From Pieris napi (taxonomy: Eukaryota; Arthropoda; Insecta; Lepidoptera; Pieridae), in NCBI RefSeq assembly GCF_905475465.1, contig NC_062254.1, positions 6,468,001-6,532,000 of the forward strand: a stretch of 64,000 nt of DNA. Direction: 5' to 3'. Positions within the stretch are counted from its first letter, which is position 1. Every line of letters starts with the position of its first letter. A program made the position numbers and the translations under genes. Below are positions 34,901 to 47,159 of the stretch, one piece after another. Below the pieces are notes generated by a model. It was not told the DNA's origin, made no database searches, and saw only the letters and a list, made by a program, of their open reading frames with translations.

Positions 34901-37212
34901 ACTACCTTCCTACCAAAAACAACTTTGTACCTCGAGTGATTTTTTTATATTTCGTGATAACCTATCGCTTTATTACATACAAGATTATAGTTTTGTTTAC
35001 GTGAATTGCTGAACTTCGTATTTTGTATCGATTTAATTAGATAAAAATGAGAAATTGTATTTTTATATCTCTGTTTATTCTTCATAATTGTACTAGAGCT
35101 GTCAAACAGACGAAAACGACAATTTATTGGTTTTCCAAGTTGCAGAAGAGTTATTGCGACAGAACCTTTGATAAGTATTTGAAGTAGTATACTAGTAGTA
35201 GCTTAGTTGTAATCATAATTGGGACTACTACCACTACGGTGTCAAAAAAATTAAAATGTTTAAAAGAGATTATAAAGTGGATTATTGCTGAATATAAATT
35301 CGAAACATAATTTCTACAAGTTAAGCAAAACGTACAATAATTTGTTATGGAATTGGATGCGGAATAATATAAATCAACCCTTTGTACACGACCCATAATA
35401 AATTTTATGAATCAGATATTTCTTGAAAACAAAATTGGTTATAATAAATTGGTACCTGCAATTCGATTATGTACGAATATAACTATAGAAGCCTATTCTT
35501 TCTAAATCATCCGCGTTTTTGCATTTTCATTCATATAACATGATATGCTTACAATAAATTGTATCACACCAAAAACAGAGAGCGTAAATGCGTGTACGTA
35601 AGAGAAGAGTCAGCTCCATAATGAAAATCAGTCGATAGAAGACATTTGACAGCAGTGGTGCTTTAACAAAGCATTTGTCTACTTTAAAAAAAAATATGGA
35701 AATACACTTTAAAAGTAAGGCGATAAGATTGAACGTATTTTGAAGATAGTAATGGAAACAGGGTAATCTGATGTACACCGACTTTGGGACCCAATTTTTA
35801 CTAAGCCAAGCGACTCAAGAGTCTGCGGCCGTTTAATCAATTTTCTTGGAGCGACGTGGTTCTAGTTCTTTAAGCCTACTAAAACAATTTCAATAGTCTC
35901 ACAGTATAAGCAATTCCCTTTAAATGTTATTCAAATACTACGCTATAATAACATTAGCCAAATATTCACACCTGTAGCCCAAACATAGAAGTCATGTCAA
36001 ATTTTCAGTGTTGTCCGAGCGTGTTACACAATTTGCGAACAAACTTTGACGTGAGCCAAGGAATAGTTTCGTGAAACCCCGAGGAATATGCACTATACAA
36101 CCTTGTCAAATGAAACTGCATAGCTGAGGTCACTGTGGTAAAATAATCTCCACAGTTGGATTTCACACCCAATTTGTTTTAACACATCTTCTGAATGTTA
36201 TTCGTATACACGTACCTATACTATGTAATATGTTTATTGTTTATAAACCTCATACTGTAAGGCTGAGGATCTAGGCTCGAATAACCACGAAAAAAATTAT
36301 TTCATCTAAAGATTGTAATTACATAAATTACCAATGAAATTCATGTAGAAATTTATTTGATTGTTTCCGTAAACCTGTTACGAAAATAAAACAGACGGTG
36401 TTATTATATAAAGTGAGTAAATTCCACATATAGTACATACATAATACATAAAAATGTAAACTTTACAAATAGTAGTAGTTGTATCATAAAGATGACGTCG
36501 TATTCTGAATATTCGTTATAATATTATAAAAACTGTTTGTGAAAGGAGTTTTATAGACTTACAAGCAATGGCTAAACTTCATTAAACAACTGATAAAAAC
36601 AATCGCCACTTAATACAGACTCTAAATTCAATTAATGAGATTAGAGCAGAGAATTCTAAAGAAAATCCCGCGCAATGAACTTCTTAGAAAATATAATTAA
36701 ATTATGGACGCGGATAAATGCAGCAATATTACGGATAGAGTCAGCTATAGCCAACCGCGCCTGTGGCCTGCCTCATCAATATTGCGAGCACGTACCAAAA
36801 CTTTCTGCCACAATTACCTGCGAGCTCAAGTGTCGGAAAATATATTGGTTTTGTTCTCCTACAATCTATTGAATCGATTTTCTGTCCATCTTTGACGGCG
36901 CTAATAAAGATCGGAGAGAAATAACACAAGTCAAAATGTCGAACTATGTGAGAACAATTATATTTACTTGGAAAATAGTCATCGTGTTTATTCTAAGCTT
37001 AAAGCTTAGATCTTAAGTAATACTTAACGCTTTTGTAACGTGTACGCTTTAATATGACACTTTGAAAAAGTTATATTCGCGTCTTCGTTTATACAAGTAA
37101 AAAACTCTTTATTATTTACTTGGTGTTTCGAATGTTTTATAGTTATTTTAGTCAGCGAAATACTGCTTCCTACCTAAGTTGGAATAATGTACAAAATAAC
37201 GTAAAAAAAGTC
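31961..37212. other. AT-rich DNA, no supported gene
   Basis: Over 5 kb with no recognised gene. Frames of 62-83 codons in this region have no domain. A 16-bp stem hairpin lies at 33276-33321, and a GGTTCGAACTCC word near 32756 lacks the rest of a tRNA. Confidence 0.45.
33276..33321. other. Hairpin, 16-bp perfect stem
   Basis: TGAACCAGAACAATAT (33276-33291) pairs with 33306-33321 around a 14-base loop. It could be the tip of a small element or a fold in RNA. Confidence 0.6.
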
Positions 37213-37330
37213 AAGTGAAATCATTTATTTCAAATAGGCATATTAAAAAGTCACTTTTGAATGTCAAACATACAACAAAAAAATTTAAAAAAAGTGCCGT
37301 TCCAAAAGGTATTTTCATATGGAGATGAAT
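37213..37330 (+). repeat. Possible relative of repeat family A
   Basis: AAATCATTTATTTCAAATAG and CACTTTTGAATGTCAAA follow the order of the start of family A (ATCATTTA, then ACACTTTTGAACGTCAAA at 62768-62790). The later part differs. Confidence 0.4.
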
Positions 37331-37631
37331 GTAAATGAAAACTCTCTTTTAAAATAGTTTTCACAATATTTTTCATACATTGATTTGATAATTATATGTG
37401 AAGACCATGTGCCAAACAAAAAATATACTATACCTACTAAAATAAAATTGGCGCATGGTGTTATAAAAAACAATGATGCATATTATTATGTAGATACATG
37501 GTGCTTACATATTTACAAATGAAAAAATGAAAATGAAAAATGTTTATTTGTATCTCAATTTTACAATTAATACATGAGTTGAGACAGCCCCCGTAAGTAG
37601 CATGCATTATTATTAGTATTATGCATGCGTA

Positions 37632-37716
37632 GTTGTGTGTGTATGTGCGCATGTCTGTGTGTGTGTGTGAGTGAGTGTATACTTGTTGTTAAGTATATAA
37701 TTATGTATGTGTGTGT
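37632..37716. repeat. GT-rich simple repeat
   Basis: An interrupted (GT)n/(TGTG)n microsatellite with GAGT variants lies here. Confidence 0.7.
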
Positions 37717-38412
37717 CAAACTAGCGAACTCGTACTAAAATGTGCTCAGTTTCCTCATAAGTTAAAGTTTTTGTTATAACTTCCTTACCTTATAATAGTT
37801 TCCTTTTTTAATTTACTTATTTAATTTCCTAATTGGTGTACGTAATTATTTTATTTTCAATTGTGTCGCGAGTAGTAGCGAAATAAAAAATATACCTAGT
37901 CCATATTTTTTTTTTAGATATACCCACTGGTGTAAAGTCTAGATGGAGTGGTTGGAAAAGTAATACTCCATCTTTCCTTTGAATTCTTACTGGTAAAACT
38001 CATATTATTCTGCCACATAATATTTAATTGAAATTTCTTGTTAACTCTCAAGGCTCTTCTGGAGTCTGGAATCTGGAGTTATTCATTCGTAACTGAATTC
38101 AGTTAAGATATTCCCTGGAAAATTAACGAAGAAACTTATAGAAGGCGAAAAGTTAATTAATATCACTAGGAAAGCTGGTAGTAATCTTCAAGAAAAATAT
38201 CCTATCCTATTCGGTCAATTATACCTAGAAATAATAAGACGTTAGTAGACGCCATAATTTATTGTCTTGAGAAATCGTTATTCTTATAAAACATTTTTTT
38301 CCTTATTAACCTGTGGCTCTAGGCGGTACTTGTCACTTTATGGATAAATGTACAGGCAATTGTTGATTTAGATAAGTATAATATACTATTACTAGTTTTA
38401 CAAAGTGACCGG

Positions 38413-38520
38413 CCGGAGTGTAGTCGCAGTGGTCGGAGACCAGTAGAAGACACAGTGGAGGAGGGCCTGCTGCAGCAGAATGCCAGCAATTGGTGGGAGG
38501 TGTCACAGGACAGGACTGAA
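38413..38520 (+). pseudogene. LINE RT C-terminal fragment (RTE-like)
   Basis: The plus strand reads PECSRSGRRPVEDTVEEGLL, then QQNASNWWEVSQDRTE. The NWWEVSQDRTE block is typical of the end of RTE-like or related LINE proteins, where a basic RP segment precedes an 'N.W...AQDR..W' motif. The fragment is GC-rich within an AT-rich stretch, with no start and no stop nearby that fits an intact gene. Confidence 0.5.
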
Positions 38521-39223
38521 AGTATTTCCTTTGAGAGTAAGAGTTTATAACGCGAACAATGTTTTTTTTAAATCTGAACTAAACCTCGAATAATTATATG
38601 GTTTCATTTTTTGTAGACTTGTCTTCTAGAGTTCTATTTTTTAATCATTAAATCGATAATACAACAATTTTACGTATCTAATGGCAATTCATTAAAGCGT
38701 TATATATCAAAAGCAAATAAACTGTAGGAATTCTTAATTAGTGGTTTATAGTTTTCCGAACACGTTAAATAATATAAAAATCGTCATACACCAAAACATT
38801 CGTATATCGTAAATGCATTAATTATTTACTAATTGGTCACGTATATCAAATTAACTTAATTCAAAAACATTAAAGGGCAAATTAACAAAACATAATTCCA
38901 CGCGGAACGAGGGTAATGATTCAGTAACTTGGAATTTTATTGTCGGGAAAGCAAAATTCTTTGCGGTAGGCATAAGCGTGGACCGAACTTTTCAAATATT
39001 ACCTCCATTATTTCATGAAATGACAAAGGTTGGGCACATATTAGCAAACTTTCCGAATCGCCGTTTAATGCCACCATAATATGTTTTTAAAAGTCTTAAC
39101 ACCATTTAAATTTACTGCATTTGCACTGCACTGTACTTTATAATGTAGCGATTTTTTTATGATGTTCATATCACTAAATTCAGATGAGCCTTTTATTTGA
39201 ACCATTATATAAAAATATATATA
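38521..39223. other. AT-rich DNA, no supported gene
   Basis: Nothing recognised. Confidence 0.45.
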
Positions 39224-39518
39224 CAAGGTGGTCAAAAAGTCGTGGATCAAACGCAAATAGGAGATAGATGAGGTCATCAGCTGCAAAAAATTGTTCTACG
39301 GGAGGTCTCTAAGCTCAACCCCTGCAGAGTTATAATTTATTTTGCGTTTTACAAGAAAATTGAATTTTTTTTACTAATTCTTATTAAAATTCGATTCATG
39401 GGCATGTGTAATACCTTTTCAGAATCCCTATTAATTACGCCAAAAAATCCCTATTTTTGCAGCTGATGATCTCGTCTATCCCCTATTTGTGTTTGATCCA
39501 CGATTTTTTGGCCACCTG
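39224..39518. mobile_element. mariner-like MITE, 295 bp
   Basis: The ends are long inverted repeats of about 65 bp: the left starts CAAGGTGGTCAAAAAGTCGT and the right end is its complement with a few changes (CAGGTGGCCAAAAAATCGTG when read inward). TA flanks on both sides (39222-39223 and 39519-39520) match Tc1/mariner targeting. There is no transposase frame, and the interior is about 165 bp. Confidence 0.8.
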
Positions 39519-41639
39519 TATATGAAAGGGCCCAATAGCCGTTTTTAATTAGTCGTTTAGAATTATTGTAGAAATAAGTTCGTCATTGAACCAATGAAAA
39601 ACTAAAATACACACATTAACTAATTGGGCATTTAGCGTAGTTACATTATATATTAAATAATAACTCTAACATATAGTTTACATACAGTAAAGTATAACTT
39701 TATGAAGTCATCAGAATGTCTTGGACCGTCACTGCTACCAACTTCATTCCCAAAAAAGGTCCCATACGGTAATGGGATATTTCCAGTTGCATCTATATAT
39801 TGACATACCACAGTTCATTTAAGGTTTTATTTATATGAAAGTCATAAAATACTTAATTAATGTATGTATCTATTAGACTTCTCTTTAATCAAACCACTCT
39901 CATCTCAAAATTTTACGAAGTACCGCTAAAATATCACATTTCGTAAACGAGCGAATTAATTTACATTTCAACGTTTACATAAATAAGTGAGGGTGATGCG
40001 GAGGCGTCTCTCATGTTGGTTATGTAAATGAACGTATTTTATCCTAGTAAAAAGTTTTCACACTAGATTGAGCATTAATTTGTTACCTCTTGATGCCTAA
40101 GTAAGCCTAAACGCGTTTATACGTGCTATATTCTTTAAAATGAGCAGCTGATACTGATGAGACAGTTATGAATAAAAATGGTGATACATTGGTTACACAG
40201 AATAATAAAAGTATAGATATGCATGTGAAATTAATCCAAAGGTCCACTAACAAAAGTGGGAAGACTACGGCTCTACGAGTAACAGAAATCCTGAACTTAA
40301 CTTCTACTCCTTAACGTCAATGTCAAAAGTATGAGTTAAGAAAATACAAAACAACAATAATTAAATAAACAAAAGAGTTTTTGAAAATAGAACGCCATTT
40401 TATATGGAAAACGAAAACGACGATTTTAATATTTAAAGCAAAAACAAAGCTTCGGATTGGTACTGTGCCAACGATCGATTAACTTAAGTAAATTTCCTAT
40501 GAAACTTATGGTTCAATTTACACAAAGTTTTAACAAGACAAAATCCTAAGATAACCCAATAGCTAGTCGTTTTCTTCACTATAATTAAAACTTGATAATA
40601 GAGACGGACAACGGCCTTTGTTTTTACTTAAAAGGCAAAATTCATGTATCTAAATGGGTGCTAATTAAAATGTGAGTCCTTTAAAGATAAAAGGAGACAA
40701 TTTACTCTCTTTTGTATTTAAATTTTTTAAATTCCTATAAAATTTGTTTAGCCTCGATGCGAAAAGCCTTTACAAATGGACGTATCTTATAATAATAGTA
40801 AATATATCAAAAGATTTGTTGTTCCGCTTTTGTCTTTCAGAAGCCCTTTCACCTTTAATCACTTACTTTAAAACACACCATCACTATCGATTCAAAACTT
40901 TATACATTAACTAACTAACTTAGGCAACGTCTTAACCTGTCATATGGTGAAACCAAAAGTATTCTTCGTATGCAACTGTAGTTTACTATTATAATTGTAA
41001 GTAGAATTGATTACGTAAGTACCTAAAAACATTAATATGTCCCCAAAGACACTAGCTGACGACGACACAGGGAATCCTAGTGTAGGCTAGTCTACTTTCC
41101 CTTTTAATTATACAATCTCATTTTGCTATGTATCATAAAGTTTTTTCTTTCTTTTATTTCATTCAGATACATCTTATAAAGAAGAACCGGCAAGAACTAA
41201 TTACTGTTATATACGCAAAACATATAAACACTTAAAAGAGAGTAAGTGTAAGTAAGTGTGAGTAAGTGTAGGTAAGTTTTGTGTACACGTCATAAAGTTA
41301 CTTTCAAAATCAAAGAGTGGAAATGAAATGAATGTCTGGTGTAATCCACTTAAAATGTTTTGATAGATTCATGATGATTATAACATCAGAACTTTGATCA
41401 ACCGGGAAATAGTTTTCAATGTATAAAGTCTACCTCTAATGTATGTTATATACAATGGGTTTCGTTTGTAATACGTTCAAAGAGATAAAAATAGTTGAAC
41501 AAAAACATATGCTTTTAGGATTATTTCAGTATTTTTTGGAATGTAGGACTTACGATCACCTTCCAAATTAGTATTTATTCGGCTGAAAATACCATAATAT
41601 TATATACGATTTGACGCTTAGAGTGGCAAAGGCCATTTT
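39519..41639. other. AT-rich DNA, no supported gene
   Basis: No gene. A 19-bp word ACACAGGGAATCCTAGTGT at 41065-41083 recurs inverted near 52810, and a GTAAGTGT-rich tandem run lies at 41229-41275. Confidence 0.45.
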
Positions 41640-41835
41640 TTATTTGTCTGCCGGTCATACTCTACAGTACGTCGTGGTTTGTGGTCAAGAATATCAGTCT
41701 TATGAAGTCAGTCATCGTACGAGAGTGTCAATTGTCCATATATAAATAAATATTCATTGGTTGACAGGCGAAATTCGAACGCGCCTCCTCAGGGTTGTAA
41801 GACGCAAGCTGAACCACAAAGCTAACTGGACTTTT
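41640..41835 (-). mobile_element. tRNA-like SINE fragment, second type
   Basis: On the minus strand TTAGCTTTGTGGTTCAGC (A-box-like) is followed, after CTTACAACCCTGAGGAGGCG, by GTTCGAATTTC (B-box-like, 41770-41780 complement). The spacing fits a tRNA-derived head. The body differs from the main SINE family in this window. It is likely old. Confidence 0.4.
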
Positions 41836-42528
41836 GCCGTACTATAGGCAGGAAGAAATAAAAACTACCACAAATATAACAAGATTTACGTTCCCACGTC
41901 CAACAAAGTACATTATCCAACTACTAATTTGGTTCCACGTTTTCGTTATGAAAAATAAGTTAAATTATGAAGGCAAGGTGCGCTTGATATTACATTATGA
42001 TAATCGGAATTAAACAAAAAGCAGGCACTGTTCTGACGTCATAATCGCGAAAGAACAGATGGCCATTTTCATTATATATCAGCTGAAGAGAATCGCAGCT
42101 TGCAATGTTTCTGGATTATACAAGATGTATGGATCGCTCTCCTGGATTTGATAATATAGCTTCGTATTTATCATTTGGAGAAATATTTTTCTGAAGAATT
42201 TTGTACGATCCACTCAGGGTCGTTATAACGACCAGATAATTGAAAGAAACGGATAATTGTTTCTTATTTAAATGAAAATTACTACAATAACAAGATAGCT
42301 GTGTAAAACCAATGCTTTTAAATAATGAATTTAAATAAGCTTTACGAGATAATTTAAATTAATGAAATAACTACAGAGCAAATCGTTCATAGCGTGGGTT
42401 CGATTCTGAGCGAAATAAAATCTATTAGATTGATAAACGTCGAACCCTGTTCCTATATATTTAACCAATGTAATTAAAGGTGTGTTTTGTCGTTAGTGGA
42501 AAATGCAATCTCGAATCGAGATCGTTAA

Positions 42529-42575
42529 TTCGAGATCTCGTGGTATTAAGAATTACAATCTCACGAGATCTCGAA
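42529..42575. other. Inverted repeat of CGAGATCTCG words
   Basis: TTCGAGATCTCGTG (42529-42542) pairs with CACGAGATCTCGAA (42562-42575). Each arm is itself palindromic, and a third AGAGATCTCG follows at 42581. The stretch can fold in several ways. No element boundary is seen. Confidence 0.6.
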
Positions 42576-42891
42576 AATACAGAGATCTCGTTAGTTTTCG
42601 AAAACCAATTATGTAAATCGAATAAATGAAAATGGCTGTAATGAAGGTGTGTTTTTGAGGTTAGTTAATATACGAAAATATTTCAAAGAAAAATAAGTTT
42701 TGTAACTGATATTTATTATAACTGTACCTACTATTTATTAACTATTTATTAATAATTGATCACGAAACATCATCATGGTTATTTAATACAAGCCTTCGTA
42801 GTGGTGAACAAAGAGTTATTTCTAGAATTACTTCTATCTACCTACCCTAGATATTTAGGTGTGAATAGAAGATAGGTGTGCTAATCTCTCG

Positions 42892-42929
42892 CAAATCTGG
42901 CAATGTGCTCTGACTTTGCTTTAGTGATT
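42892..42929 (-). pseudogene. Isolated internal fragment of LINE family 1
   Basis: These 38 bp match 23732-23769 in the LINE linker with one substitution (C to T). No other LINE sequence is seen around it, so it is an internal scrap rather than a normal 3'-anchored insertion. Confidence 0.8.
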
Positions 42930-43390
42930 GGTAAGTATAGTACAGGTAGGATGGTCTATATCCTTATATCCATATTCTTACCAGGTTAATTATTGTTTAA
43001 TTTCACAACAATGACCCACTTGGTATAAAAAATATATTGTATAGAACTCCTTTTCAGAATCAAAATAAAAGGGGAATGTAATAGAATTTGTAGAACTGGA
43101 CACTACAGTAATTTAAAATTTGCATTCGTAGCTCGTGTGGTTGACGAGCGGTGAGTTCGTGCACAAACCTGCTTAGAGAGGAAATTTTGTTCGGCGAGGG
43201 CAATACTTTTAGAAAAAGCTGTTTTAAAGTTTTGGCCAAACCTAAAAGAATATGTATATAATCAGGTTAAAAATAACAGAACGAAACAGAGAAAATGCAC
43301 ATTTCTGAACTCTGAAACAAATACTAATAATTAAAACATTTAAACAAATCGCAATATTAAACAACTGTAATATTGATTAGAAAGAATTTT

Positions 43391-43675
43391 AAGTGTTGCC
43401 CAAGTGGCATTAGCGACTCATATCCCTGAGCCCTGAGGTCGTAGATTCGAACCCCGTCTGTGCTTTTAATAGACTTGCTCTCTATGTATGTATTTCACAC
43501 TTGCTCGTATGGTGAAGGAAAACATCGTGAGTAACCCGACATCCATTATACCCAAAAAGTCTACAGCGCGTGGCAGTCACAAAAGCCCGATCACCTTTAT
43601 GCCTATTAGAAAAAGCAAATGATCATAAAACAGATACACAATTCCTAGACCTAAAAGATTGAAGCGCTACTGGTT
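43391..43675 (+). mobile_element. tRNA-derived SINE, copy
   Basis: The head AGTGTTGCCCAAGTGGCATT and a B-box-like GATTCGAACC (43444-43453) are followed by GAAGGAAAACATCGTGAG, AAAAGTCTACAGCGCG, a GCCTATTAGAAAAAGCAAATG-like block and a CCTAGACCTAAAAGATTG end, in the same order as the other copies. Confidence 0.8.
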
Positions 43676-44462
43676 TTCTAAAGATTCATACATCTTAAAT
43701 TACTAAGCTCTTAAAATCATGATTAACAATTAAGTTATGAATAAGAAAACTATCAATTTGACGTGTAGATTAAATATAATATTATTAATAAGCCCAAAAA
43801 GAAGTACCATTAGTTCGATTTCCCCGTGAGCATGCATGTCATGGTGCGTTAAATTTATTTTAAAATACAGAAATATTAACTTATTCGGAATTTATTGTTT
43901 ACACAATCTTAGATTGGAATGTTTTCTATCACTACAAGTATTTAAGCATGTTAAAAAAGATCTGCATAAAAACGATACAACAGTATTGTAAAACTTAAAT
44001 ATTATTATAGATTGAAGAATGACCATGCGTTGCTGGCTCTTTAGGAACAAATTGCACCTTTTCTTGATACATCGCATTTGGCATCTGACTGTATTCCACA
44101 GATTAAATAATTAATAAAAAACCTCACCAAAATTATATAACGATTATGGTGCACACAATTTATTTGCATGCCTTTAATTAGTACAGTCAACAAATTTTGT
44201 ATAAATGGCTTAGATAGGTATCATGGCGGTCGAGTACGTAATTGCAATAGCTTATTACACGCTACATTATTTGTTAATACCGAACTATTTTGAACATTTT
44301 CCGCTTTATAATTTAATATACCTTGCTTGAATAGTATTCCAAATATATGTGATATTTATATATGAATGCCCAATTCATTTTACGATTTCCTTTGCTCTAT
44401 TCAACATGAAATATATCAATATATTATATATTTTTACACTTAACTCGATATTGTTGAAGAGA
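43676..44462. other. AT-rich DNA, no supported gene
   Basis: The minus frame at 43892-44077 is not recognised. Confidence 0.45.
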
Positions 44463-44806
44463 CTTTTGAAGTGAAAACTTCTTTAGCGGCGTTGTACACT
44501 TTTTTGGAATGGGTAAAAATGTTAATCTCGCGTCAGGACACGTGACCTGATCGAAAATTCGTAAGATGGATGGAGAGTAGACAGCTGGCGTGGCGTATTT
44601 AATGTAATATAAATTGTCATGTTTGTGTACGATAGTGCAATAAATAAATATTGTATTCTACCACATAAATGATAGTGCTTTTATAGTGATAATTAAAGCA
44701 ATTCGTGCAAAATTATTCCCTAACCATTCCAAAATATCAAAAATGCACAACGTTAATATTTAAGTTTTCACTTCTGCCGGCACTCCCGGAGTGCAACCCG
44801 TCGTTT
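44463..44806 (+). repeat. Repeat family D, copy 2
   Basis: The left end TTTTGAAGTGAAAACTTCTT and the right end AAGTTTTCACTTCT (44763-44776) are complementary. Just inside the right edge a GCACTCC/GGAGTGC hairpin (44789-44803) is followed by AACCCGTCG. The layout is that of a non-autonomous element of about 340 bp. Confidence 0.55.
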
Positions 44807-45189
44807 TTTTTTAAAGTTTAGAATGTTATGCCAGTATATTAAATTAATTAATCATTATATAAAAAATAGCTAATGATTGATAACATATAAAATGGTCTGA
44901 AGACAAACGAACTGCGAACTTTAATTAAATGTAGGTTACAATTATTTTGTTATATATACTTTTGTATTTTTAAAAAACATAATAAATAAGAAATCCATAA
45001 CTATTCCATATAATACTATTCTATATATCCAGGCACAGTCTATAAGCGCATTAACTATGCACTTATAAATATTTCAACTATATTTCATTCGATTTCACCA
45101 AATTAAGCTAAAAGCACCAAAACTCTTCAAAAGTTCGATCGCTATCAAGAAACAAAAGACGACTTGCCTTTAAAATATCCAATAACTAA

Positions 45190-45353
45190 AGGCCGATTTA
45201 CATTATCTTAGTGTTTAGGAGAGTGCTTTAGTACAACTTGAAAGGCAAGTTCTTTAGCGTAGCGAGTTACTAAAGCAAGTAGCGTTTACATGTTTCAACT
45301 AAAGTACTATCCTAAAGCACTCTCCTAAACACTAAGATAATGTAAATCGGCCT
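45190..45353. mobile_element. Harbinger-like MITE, 164 bp
   Basis: Perfect inverted repeats of 42 bp, starting AGGCCGATTTACATTATCTT, bound the element, and pairing continues imperfectly inward. A TAA direct repeat flanks it (45187-45189 and 45354-45356), matching the 3-bp targets of PIF/Harbinger elements. The interior is too short to encode anything. Near-perfect arms suggest recent activity. Confidence 0.85.
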
Positions 45354-45736
45354 TAACATAGATTTAGAACTTTTGGTAATCTCACAATATTATTAAGAAA
45401 TCGTACAAACGTTTTATGGGGAACGCACGCTTGCCTCAAGCTTATTGTATATCAACTGGTGGATTATCGATCGAAGTAATTACCATAACAGCTAATCATT
45501 AATATTTGTTAAGTTGCCAAGCACATGCCAAGACAAAGATAAACACTATAATCATTCACGCCGCATGCTACCAACTGATAGTGATAATATCGGGTCGTAC
45601 ATTGAACGCTCTAATATGCTATTTGTATTCACGGTTCTGTTGTTTATGGACCATTGAGATACGAGCACAACCTATCGAATACTACTTTTGTATTTTAGCC
45701 CCATTTAAAACGTACGCGTCAAGTGGCAATGTCGTA

Positions 45737-45897
45737 AATGCCCACTAAAGTATTTTGAACCAATTCTATTTAGGGTCCTTCAAGAAAAGAGCGTACCAAT
45801 TCTTACAAAGCTGGCAGTGCGAGTGTCCATGGGCGGCGATATCACTTAACATCAGGTAAGCCTCCTGCCCGTTTGCCTCCTGTAACATAAAAAAATA
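45737..45897 (+). pseudogene. LINE family 1, 5'-truncated 3' end (copy H)
   Basis: GGGTCCTTCAAGAAAAGAGC leads, and the rest follows copy A to CTCCTGTAACATAAAAAAAT with a ~25-bp deletion in the middle (near 45807, after ATTCTTACAAAG). It ends in a short A-run. There is no working frame. Confidence 0.8.
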
Positions 45898-46872
45898 GCT
45901 ATAGTAAATTGTGCTGTATTTTATACGTATAAAGCACATTTTAAACCGTATGTTTAGGATTTTTTTTTAAAAAAACGACCTCAAATTTTCTTTAATAATA
46001 CAATATATTCACCTTTTAGGTGAGGGAATTAATTTCTTACTACTTAGTACACTAATAACTTGTATAGTATTAAATATAATCACATACGTCGTGTAAAACA
46101 TAGTTATTTTGAACAAAACCGAATAAGAGGGTAAATTTAAATGAAAAAGGAAACGATGACGCGTTTCGTGTGATTGTCATTAGTCAACATAATCTCTGGT
46201 CTAATCACAGACATGCGATCGCGCTTTCGACCAAACACAATCAAACTAAACACGCCATCTAGGAGATTTTAAAATCAACCGCGAAAGTTGACTTATGTTC
46301 GTTATAGATCTCGTAAGTAAAACAGCAAATATAATATATACACGAATAAAACCATTACATAAAGTGCCCTATTATCCTTCTAGAAAACCATCGTGTGAAA
46401 TTACTACGTATTATAAAAATACAAAATTAATTGCTACTGAGCGAAGTTACATTCAAAATGTACAGAATTCTGTGAATAAGTACGAATGAATGGAATCGCT
46501 TAAAAAATTAAAGAACTTTTTAAATACTGTTATATTTAAATTCACATTATGAACAATTTCAGCAACGCTATTCTGCAACGTATAACTTATCATTTACTAA
46601 TTAATTATTGCAGGTGCACGTTACTTTATCCATAATTAACTTTATAAATAGAGCTGGCTTTTAGTCCAAAGGTTTTCTTGTGGATTTACAAAACTGGTTT
46701 AATAAATACTTATAAGGTCATGAAGATTTGTTGAGGTTGATGTATTTAATATAAATAGAGTACACAGTACCAGTGACCTCAGAGCTGATGCTTTCCTCAC
46801 TCAACAAATAAGTATCGCAATACAGCCAGCATTGAAGTTACATTGCCACAAGGACTAAACCTTTTAAATTTA
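45898..46872. other. AT-rich DNA, no supported gene
   Basis: The frame at 46295-46489 is not recognised. Confidence 0.45.
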
Positions 46873-47159
46873 TTTTATGGTGTGGTGCCGTTATCTAACG
46901 GCCGTAATGTAACGTTGGGTGACGTCACCCATACGTTATATATAAATAACATCGGAGTAGGTTTTCTAGAGATCGTTGAGTGTCACCGTAACGTCAAATA
47001 GCGTCAAATAGGTGCTATCATTTGCATGACGGCCGTCATAACGGTGATAAACATTAGTTCAACGTTTTTCGCGTGTAGAGGTGCCCATATTTAATTAATA
47101 CAATGAGTGGAAACGTGACTTGGACGAGCGAAAATGATTGTTTTTTTGCATTATGTTAA
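46873..47159 (+). promoter_or_regulatory. Promoter-like cluster and short frame (element fragment?)
   Basis: GGGTGACGTCACCC (46917-46930) is a 14-bp palindrome containing the CRE core TGACGTCA. TATATATAAATAA follows at about 46937-46949. Two CGGCCGT-type words sit at either side (46889-46895 and 47031-47037). At 47103 an ATG opens MSGNVTWTSENDCFFALC and stops at 47159. This looks like the 5' end of a small element or gene with the rest missing; the WTSEND start is reminiscent of DNA-binding N-termini but too short to assign. Confidence 0.3.

Noticed and set aside
42386..42410. GTGGGTTCGATTC as a SINE B-box
   Set aside because: No SINE body words follow and no A-box precedes.
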